A stretch of DNA of 10,496 nucleotides from Ruminococcus sp. (GTDB taxonomy: Bacteria > Bacillota > Clostridia > Oscillospirales > Ruminococcaceae). The translations under genes and the position numbers were made by a program. The stretch's first letter is position 1; the number at the start of each line of letters is the position of its first letter. Below, piece after piece: positions 6,306 through 10,496 of this stretch. The notes under the pieces are model-generated. The model ran no database searches. It saw nothing but the letters and a program-made list of their open reading frames with translations, and was not told where the DNA came from. The stretch is from NCBI GenBank assembly GCA_017544125.1, contig JAFYET010000124.1:1-10496 (forward strand). The letters run 5' to 3'.

Positions 6306-6532
6306 CAGGTAACAGGTAACAGGTAACAGTTATGGTATCGGCTTCGCCGATGATATGCCCATTCGGGCTGTTTGGGAAACAATACTGATTTTTTAGCCGT
6401 TTTTGTTTGGGCTAAAGTCAGATATGGGAGGCATCAACTGAGTTGATGCCTATTGCGGCGCAGCCGCTTTTAAATCCGTCCTGCGCAGCAGGACACCTCA
6501 CCTGTTACCTGTAACCTGTTACCTGTTACCTG
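6306..6532 (+). repeat. MITE-like palindromic element, copy B
   Basis: This is a 227-bp non-coding element, the inverse partner of copy A (3908-4135). The left end has three and the right end four AGGTAAC/GTTACCT-type units. Exact matches to reverse-complemented copy A lie at 6319-6342 (24 bp), 6346-6368 (23 bp) and 6492-6510 (19 bp). Hairpins: ATCGGC/GCCGAT with loop TTC (6337-6351); TTTAGCC/GGCTAAA (6392-6398/6410-6416); GGCATCAAC/GTTGATGCC with loop TGA (6430-6450); GCGGC/GCCGC with loop GCA (6455-6467); and GTCCTGC/GCAGGAC with loop GCA (6478-6494). In copy A this last stem reads GTCGCCC/GGGCGAC, so pairing is kept while the sequence changed. No transposase is present. It lies in the predicted 5' leader of the SDR gene. 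Confidence 0.85.
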
Positions 6533-6587
6533 AATAAAAGTCTGTTGCCTGATCAAAGCCTTTTACCGGATTATCATCTTCCTACCT

Positions 6588-6616
6588 ATTATAGCATATC
6601 TACGCCGTAATTGCAA
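6588..6616 (-). promoter_or_regulatory. Probable promoter of the SDR gene, upstream of repeat copy B
   Basis: On the minus strand, -35 TTGCAA (6616-6611) and -10 TATAAT (6593-6588) are exactly 17 bases apart. Transcription would start near 6581 and cross the whole of repeat copy B before the SDR start codon, giving a leader of about 300 bases. The AT-rich stretch from 6617 to 6750 between this promoter and the divergent phosphodiesterase promoter shows no gene or clear RNA structure. Confidence 0.65.
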
Positions 6617-6750
6617 TAGCTGACTTGAATTTGTAAACCTATTTTACAGTTAAAATGACGAGAGTAATCGTTTGCAGTTTTGGCTGATTTGTCAATTAGT
6701 ATCAAACTGCGTAAAATATTTATGAAATAGAGGAAAATGGGGGTTTTCTG

Positions 6751-6779
6751 TTGATTTTTTGCACAATTTATGGTATAAT
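6751..6779 (+). promoter_or_regulatory. Sigma-A promoter of the EAL phosphodiesterase gene
   Basis: -35 TTGATT (6751-6756) and -10 TATAAT (6774-6779) are separated by 17 bases. Transcription would start near 6786, about 30 bases before the ATG at 6817. This argues against the longer frame opening at the TTG at 6751, which is the -35 box itself. Confidence 0.8.
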
Positions 6780-6816
6780 ATTATTGATTAAATCAACGTC
6801 TATGGAGGTGAGGATA

Positions 6817-8472
6817 ATGAATATCAACGTGCAGGAATATCTTTCTGCGCTCAACGAATTTACACGCAGAATGGATAGTATGACGCAGATATATCACCCC
6901 GATAATGAGATAATATTCAAGCCTGTGTGTGACCACCTCGGCGTAAGCCGTATAGATACCCATTATGTGCCGCTTATCGGCAAGCCTGTTGATACCGTTA
7001 TCTACGGCGCAGAAGCCCCGAAGAGCGATGTTTCCATCACAAGCAAGGAGATAGCGCAAAACGGCAACGTCACCGAGTATACCCTCTATAAAAAGCAAGG
7101 CACCCCCGAGTGGGACAATGATGATAAGCAGACGCTTTTGGGCTTTATAAAGATAATGTTCATCATACACGGCAGGCACGCAGTTATCCAGATGGCGAAG
7201 CGCCTGACCTACGGCGACCCGCAGATGAATGTGGGCAACCTTGCGGCTTTCTTCGGCTTTGTAAAAAGGCTTATCGAGCAGGGCAGGGTCAGTGAATTCG
7301 GCACCTGCCGCTTCAACATCAAGCGTCTTTCTATGTACAACAGAAACTTCGGGCGTGACACCGGCACGCTTATGATGCAGCGCTTTATTGACGGGCTTCG
7401 CCCGCTGACCGAGAATAATGTGTTCAGGATAGGCGGCGACAACTTCAACCTGCTTTTCAGAAAGGAAAAGTTTGAGGAGATAAGGGCATACCTCACCGGC
7501 ACGCCCATAAAGACTGACCTTGTTTACCCCGAAGAGATAACCATGTCTGCCAGAGTGGGCCTCTATATGTGTACCGAGGATGACAAGAGCATTGACGATA
7601 TAATGAGCAAGATAACCGCTGCTTCGGAGATGGCAAGAACACTCTCGAAAGACGGGTGCTTTGTATTTGACGACGACGCAAAGGCCCGTGCCGACCACAG
7701 CAGAATGGTCGAATCGCAGTTCTATGCCGCCCTTGACAAGGGTGAGCTGACGGCGTTCTACCAGCCTAAGGTGGATATTAACACAGGCAGGGTGATAGGT
7801 GCCGAGGCACTTGCCCGCTGGATAAAGGACGGGCGCATTATCCCGCCTATAGAGTTCATACCAATTCTCGAGCGGTCAAACGCAATATGCCAGCTTGATT
7901 TCTTCATTCTTGACAAGACCTGCAAGGACATGAAAAAGTGGATAGACAAGGGCAATGAGGGCGTTAAGTGCTCGGTGAACCTTTCAAGAATGCACTTAGG
8001 CGATGAAAAGCTGCTCGAAAAGGTCATAGGCATAATCGACAAAAACGGCGTGCCGCACGACCTTATCGAGATAGAGCTTACCGAGACTACCACCGATGTT
8101 GACTTTGATGAGCTGCGCCGCATAGTAAACGGGCTTCACCAGAGCGGCATAAGCGCATCGGTCGATGATTTCGGCGTGGGCTATTCATCGCTGACGCTTA
8201 TAAAAGACCTGCCCTGGGACGTGCTTAAGATAGACCGCAGCTTCCTCCCCAACGGCAGCGACAACGACGAGCAGAAGCACATAATGCTCCGCCACGTTGT
8301 ATCAATGGCGCAGGGGCTTGGCTTAAAGTGCATTATCGAGGGCGTTGAGACCGTCGATCAGATACAGCTTCTCAAAGACATCGGCTGCAGCTATGTGCAG
8401 GGCTACTACTACGACAAGCCCCTGCCCAAGGAGCAGTTTGAAGGCAAGCTGTTAGCGGGCTACAAGGCTTAA
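6817..8472 (+). CDS. Cyclic-di-GMP phosphodiesterase: EAL domain with degenerate GGDEF
   Basis: Predicted to hydrolyse c-di-GMP to pGpG. The start is set by GGAGGTGAGG (6804-6813) and by the promoter just upstream; 551 residues. There is no signal peptide or membrane segment, so it is cytoplasmic. Residues about 1-125 form a GAF/PAS-like sensory region of unknown ligand. Residues about 130-290 are a GGDEF-like domain whose signature is RIGGDNF (204-210), with Glu replaced by Asn, so cyclase activity is unlikely. Residues about 297-545 are a complete EAL domain: EAL at 330-332, N388 in SVNLS, E420 and E423 in ELTET, DDFG (450-453), K471 in KIDRSF, E508 and E511 in EGVET, and QGYYYDKPLP. All usual catalytic and metal-binding positions appear present, so an active enzyme is expected. 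A GH5 gene follows after 48 bases, suggesting co-transcription. Confidence 0.95.
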   Translation: MNINVQEYLSALNEFTRRMDSMTQIYHPDNEIIFKPVCDHLGVSRIDTHYVPLIGKPVDTVIYGAEAPKSDVSITSKEIAQNGNVTEYTLYKKQGTPEWDNDDKQTLLGFIKIMFIIHGRHAVIQMAKRLTYGDPQMNVGNLAAFFGFVKRLIEQGRVSEFGTCRFNIKRLSMYNRNFGRDTGTLMMQRFIDGLRPLTENNVFRIGGDNFNLLFRKEKFEEIRAYLTGTPIKTDLVYPEEITMSARVGLYMCTEDDKSIDDIMSKITAASEMARTLSKDGCFVFDDDAKARADHSRMVESQFYAALDKGELTAFYQPKVDINTGRVIGAEALARWIKDGRIIPPIEFIPILERSNAICQLDFFILDKTCKDMKKWIDKGNEGVKCSVNLSRMHLGDEKLLEKVIGIIDKNGVPHDLIEIELTETTTDVDFDELRRIVNGLHQSGISASVDDFGVGYSSLTLIKDLPWDVLKIDRSFLPNGSDNDEQKHIMLRHVVSMAQGLGLKCIIEGVETVDQIQLLKDIGCSYVQGYYYDKPLPKEQFEGKLLAGYKA

Positions 8473-8473
8473 G

Positions 8474-8490
8474 CAGTTAACAGTTAACTG
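8474..8490 (+). other. Short palindrome between the EAL and GH5 genes
   Basis: CAGTTAA-CAG-TTAACTG is a perfect 7-bp stem with a three-base loop, two bases past the phosphodiesterase stop. There is no U-tract, so it is not a terminator. It might stabilise or process the joint transcript, or be an operator; nothing here decides between them. Confidence 0.4.
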
Positions 8491-8520
8491 GATCCACACT
8501 ACATACAAAGGTCTGATATT

Positions 8521-9552
8521 ATGGCTAAAGAATTATTTGAAAGCGCCGGGCAGGCGGTCGGGAATATCCGTGCGGGGATAAATGTCGGCAACTCGCTTGA
8601 GGCGCACGGGCATTATACAGGAAATGATATGACGCAGTACGAGCTGCAATGGGGCGAGCCGCCGCTTAAAATAGAGCTGTTTGAGGCTATGGCTGCGGCG
8701 GGGTTCAACGCCATTCGCCTGCCCGTGACCTGGAAGCACCACTTTGACGAGCAGGGGACGATAGACCCCAAGTGGCTCGGCTATGTTCAGCAGCGTGTTG
8801 ACGAGGTGCTGTCGCTGGGGCTTTACTGCATAATAAACCTTCACCACGACGGCGGCGAGGGCTCATGGATACTCGCATCGAAAGAGGGCTTTGACCAAAA
8901 GGGAGGCATCTTCAAAAGGCTTTGGGAGCAGATAGCCGGGCATTTCAAGAACTACGGTGAAAAGCTCATTTTTGAAGCGCTCAACGAGCCGATAAACGCC
9001 GCACGTGAATGGGAGGCAAACGACCCCGATTCGGTAGAGGGCACAAGGCTTTTCAACCAGTGCTTTGTTGACACGGTAAGGGCATCGGGCGGCAACAACG
9101 CACAGCGAAACCTGATAGTCATGCCCTACGCAGGGGCTTACTCCAAGGGCAGGCTCGACACATTCACAATGCCCGATGACAGCGCAAAGGGGCATATGAT
9201 ATTCGAGATACATTGCTACGACCCCGAGGGTTTCAGCTGGTACAGAGCGCCCTGGACGGTGGTGCGTGACAGCTGGGGCACCCCCGATGACTACTCACGC
9301 ATAGAAGAGCTTAAGAATATGCTGGCAGCCTTTAAGGACAAGTGGGGCGTGCCCGTGGTGATCGGCGAGTTCGGCTCGCAGGACAAGCAGAACGAGGGCG
9401 CAAGGGCGCTTCAGGCAGGCGAGCTTGTCAGGGCTATGGGCAGCATAGGTGTCAAGTGCTTCTGGTGGGAGTGCGGGGCATTCTGCGTTTTTGACAGAAG
9501 AGAATGCGAGGTAAAGTTCCCGGAGATAGTCAGTGCGCTGACGGGGGAATGA
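8521..9552 (+). CDS. Glycoside hydrolase family 5 cellulase-type enzyme, leaderless
   Basis: A retaining endo-beta-glycanase of the TIM-barrel GH5 family, 343 residues, catalytic domain only. GINVGNSLEAHG (19-30) and QWGEP (43-47) open the domain as in bacterial endoglucanases of the GH5_4 kind. R66 (AIRLPVTW) and HHD (108-110) are the usual active-site residues. E156 in FEALNEP is the acid/base, H231 and Y233 lie in IHCYDP, and E283 in GEFGS is the nucleophile. W315 and W316 line the cleft. It has no signal peptide, dockerin or carbohydrate-binding module, so it is probably cytoplasmic and acts on imported oligosaccharides; cellulose, xyloglucan or mannan specificity cannot be told. A modest AAAGG site precedes the ATG. 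It probably shares the transcript of the upstream phosphodiesterase, and a strong terminator follows. Confidence 0.94.
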   Translation: MAKELFESAGQAVGNIRAGINVGNSLEAHGHYTGNDMTQYELQWGEPPLKIELFEAMAAAGFNAIRLPVTWKHHFDEQGTIDPKWLGYVQQRVDEVLSLGLYCIINLHHDGGEGSWILASKEGFDQKGGIFKRLWEQIAGHFKNYGEKLIFEALNEPINAAREWEANDPDSVEGTRLFNQCFVDTVRASGGNNAQRNLIVMPYAGAYSKGRLDTFTMPDDSAKGHMIFEIHCYDPEGFSWYRAPWTVVRDSWGTPDDYSRIEELKNMLAAFKDKWGVPVVIGEFGSQDKQNEGARALQAGELVRAMGSIGVKCFWWECGAFCVFDRRECEVKFPEIVSALTGE

Positions 9553-9570
9553 TAATAATGATAATAAAAG

Positions 9571-9606
9571 AGGCATCGCTTACGGGCGGTGCCTTTGGCT
9601 TTTTAT
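9571..9606. terminator. Bidirectional terminator between GH5 and the XRE regulator
   Basis: AGGCATCGC (9571-9579) pairs with GCGGTGCCT (9586-9594) with one T-G pair and a six-base loop. On the plus strand TTTGGCTTTTTATT follows; on the minus strand CTTTTATTATTATC follows. It serves the convergent GH5 and regulator genes; the regulator's stop codon (9605-9603) lies within the plus-strand T-tract. Confidence 0.85.
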
Positions 9607-9842
9607 TGCGGCAGCTGCTCCTCTATGCGGCTGACCACCTCGCTCATTTTCATGCCGAGGGCTAACGATATGCGGTATAGTGTCTCGAGTGTGGGCTTGC
9701 GCTCGCCACGCTCTATGGCGCTTAAATGAGTACGCCCTATATCCGCCAGCCCGCTCATCACCTCCTGCGAGATACCCTTTTGCTTTCTCAACGAAGCTAT
9801 TACATTGCCGACCGTGACAGCATCGAGCATCGGCTCAAACAT
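9603..9842 (-). CDS. XRE-family helix-turn-helix transcriptional regulator
   Basis: A small DNA-binding protein of 79 residues, essentially one HTH domain. VGNVIASLRKQKGISQEVMS, then DIGRTHLSAIERGERKP and TLETLYRISLALGM follow the lambda Cro/C1 pattern, with the recognition helix around IGRTHLSAIERG. There is no effector domain. The start at 9842 is chosen because TGAGGTGA lies five bases upstream. Longer versions start at an ATG at 9848, with the site directly abutting it, or a GTG at 9869. A tentative -10 (TATAGT) is visible upstream, but no good -35. It diverges from the zinc-ribbon gene, and the paired repeats in that intergenic region are candidate operators for it, as is common for small XRE regulators. 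Target genes are unknown. Confidence 0.88.
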   Translation of the reverse strand: MFEPMLDAVTVGNVIASLRKQKGISQEVMSGLADIGRTHLSAIERGERKPTLETLYRISLALGMKMSEVVSRIEEQLPQ

Positions 9843-9887
9843 AAACATCACCTCAAAAATAGGATACACTATATTGAATCAATTTAT

Positions 9888-9922
9888 GAATACATATGTT
9901 GACAAATGAACACTTATGTGTT
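9888..9922. promoter_or_regulatory. Paired operator-like repeats in the divergent intergenic region
   Basis: GAATACATATGT (9888-9899) and GAACACTTATGT (9908-9919) match at 10 of 12 bases and are spaced by exactly 20 bases, close to two helical turns. The first contains the palindrome ACATATGT. The second begins an AACAC-TTAT-GTGTT inverted repeat (9909-9922) lying between the -35 and -10 of the zinc-ribbon promoter. A further palindrome, ATTGA-A-TCAAT, sits at 9873-9883. The placement fits repression by the adjacent XRE protein; that is inference. Confidence 0.45.
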
Positions 9923-9927
9923 AAAAT
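9899..9927 (+). promoter_or_regulatory. Sigma-A promoter of the zinc-ribbon membrane protein gene
   Basis: -35 TTGACA (9899-9904, perfect consensus) and -10 TAAAAT (9922-9927) are 17 bases apart. Transcription would start near 9934, about 28 bases before the ATG. Confidence 0.8.
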
Positions 9928-9961
9928 AAAAGGTAAGATATATCTATGGGAGGAATGATAA

Positions 9962-10496
9962 ATGTATTGCAAATACTGCGGTGCGGTGCGTGACACGTAT
10001 CTGAAATTCTGCACTAAATGCGGCAGAGAACAGCAGAATGACTATTCACAGCAGATACACTGTAAATACTGCGGAGAGTTTATCTCGGAGAGACAGCAGT
10101 TCTGCCACAACTGCGGCAGGGAGCAGAACCTGTTCGAGCAGTCGTCAGATGGGCTTGTGGCATATAATTACAGGGAGAACAAAGTGCCTGCCATAATCAC
10201 GCTGATACTTTGTGTGCTGACGATAGCTGCACCCTTTGTAAATATGTTTTATTTTGATTTTTCAATGCTTGATTTTGACAAAAAGCCTGCATTTTCGCTT
10301 ATTAGCATTTCAGATGTGGGGTCTGATATCACGGCAAAGAACATTTCGGGAAGCAGAGACTTGGAGACTGACGAGGCAAAAGGACGCTACCCTCTGGTAA
10401 AGCTAAGTGACAAATACGGCATAGCCATTGATTACTCAATACTGAGGGAAGCGGAAATGTCGCCTGCCATTGTCACGGTGATAACGGTGTTTTATA
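9962..10496 (+). CDS. Double zinc-ribbon membrane protein, N-terminal part (runs off right edge)
   Basis: An open frame of 178 codons with no stop before the window edge. The ATG has GGGAGGA (9948-9954) seven bases upstream. Two zinc ribbons open the protein: C3/C6 with C17/C20 (CKYCG, FCTKCG) and C34/C37 with C48/C51 (CKYCG, FCHNCG). They probably each bind one Zn2+ at the cytoplasmic side. A single hydrophobic segment follows at about 75-97 (VPAIITLILCVLTIAAPFV). Then comes a polar region of about 70 residues, and a second hydrophobic stretch seems to begin at about 167. This layout, zinc ribbons followed by membrane segments, is common in poorly characterised Bacillota proteins annotated only as zinc-ribbon domain-containing. 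Function is unknown. It diverges from the XRE regulator and may be controlled by it. Confidence 0.85.
   Translation, partial: MYCKYCGAVRDTYLKFCTKCGREQQNDYSQQIHCKYCGEFISERQQFCHNCGREQNLFEQSSDGLVAYNYRENKVPAIITLILCVLTIAAPFVNMFYFDFSMLDFDKKPAFSLISISDVGSDITAKNISGSRDLETDEAKGRYPLVKLSDKYGIAIDYSILREAEMSPAIVTVITVFY

Noticed and set aside
6306..6330. CRISPR-like tandem repeats (AGGTAAC units)
   Set aside because: The units are 7-8 bases and contiguous, with no unique spacers, and they recur as inverted ends of the MITE-like element.
6751..6816. Longer start of the EAL protein with a hydrophobic N-terminus
   Set aside because: The proposed TTG is the -35 box of a consensus promoter, so the extension would not be transcribed. 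The GGAGGTG site fixes the start at 6817, and the apparent membrane segment is an artefact.
6793..7698. 301-codon minus-strand frame
   Set aside because: It is antisense to the EAL gene, whose promoter, ribosome binding site and motifs are clear. The composition mirrors the sense codons, and no domain is recognisable.
8477..8505. Possible promoter TTAACA-17-TACATA ahead of GH5
   Set aside because: Its start site would fall at about 8512, leaving the GH5 ribosome binding site untranscribed. Both boxes are weak.

Overview
The window reads like chromosome from a gut or rumen clostridium of the Ruminococcus type (Bacillota). The support is indirect: Gram-positive sigma-A promoters and AGGAGG-type ribosome binding sites, moderately GC-rich genes with AT-rich promoters, a leaderless GH3/GH5 pair, and intergenic spaces full of tight-loop hairpins. 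No rRNA, tRNA, phage or CRISPR sequence was seen.

Layout. The first 6.3 kb are read from the minus strand. In window order they are: the N-terminus of a probable reverse-transcriptase-like protein (cut by the window edge); a 171-residue protein of unknown function with a C-terminal half loosely like PD-(D/E)XK/DUF559 folds; a 914-residue cytoplasmic GH3 glycosidase; a six-TM voltage-gated-type potassium channel with a TTG start; and an SDR reductase resembling the YmfI/EF-P aminopentanone reductase branch. From about 6.75 kb the plus strand carries an EAL c-di-GMP phosphodiesterase with a degenerate GGDEF domain, then, 48 bases on, a leaderless GH5 cellulase-type enzyme. A bidirectional terminator separates these from a convergent XRE-type regulator. 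That regulator diverges from a double zinc-ribbon membrane protein that runs off the right edge.

Working together. The GH3 and GH5 enzymes both lack signal peptides, so they probably finish degradation of imported beta-linked oligosaccharides in the cytoplasm. The phosphodiesterase and GH5 look co-transcribed, which would tie c-di-GMP turnover to glycan use; this is inference. The XRE regulator and zinc-ribbon gene share an intergenic region with paired operator-like repeats.

The most unusual feature is non-coding. Two elements of 228 and 227 bp (3908-4135 and 6306-6532) are inverted copies of one MITE-like family. They share exact blocks of 24, 23 and 19 bp and have ends built from repeated AGGTAAC units. 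One internal hairpin has changed on both arms while keeping its pairing. Each lies between a predicted promoter and the start codon of a minus-strand gene (GH3 and SDR), and together they bracket the channel-SDR block in inverted orientation.
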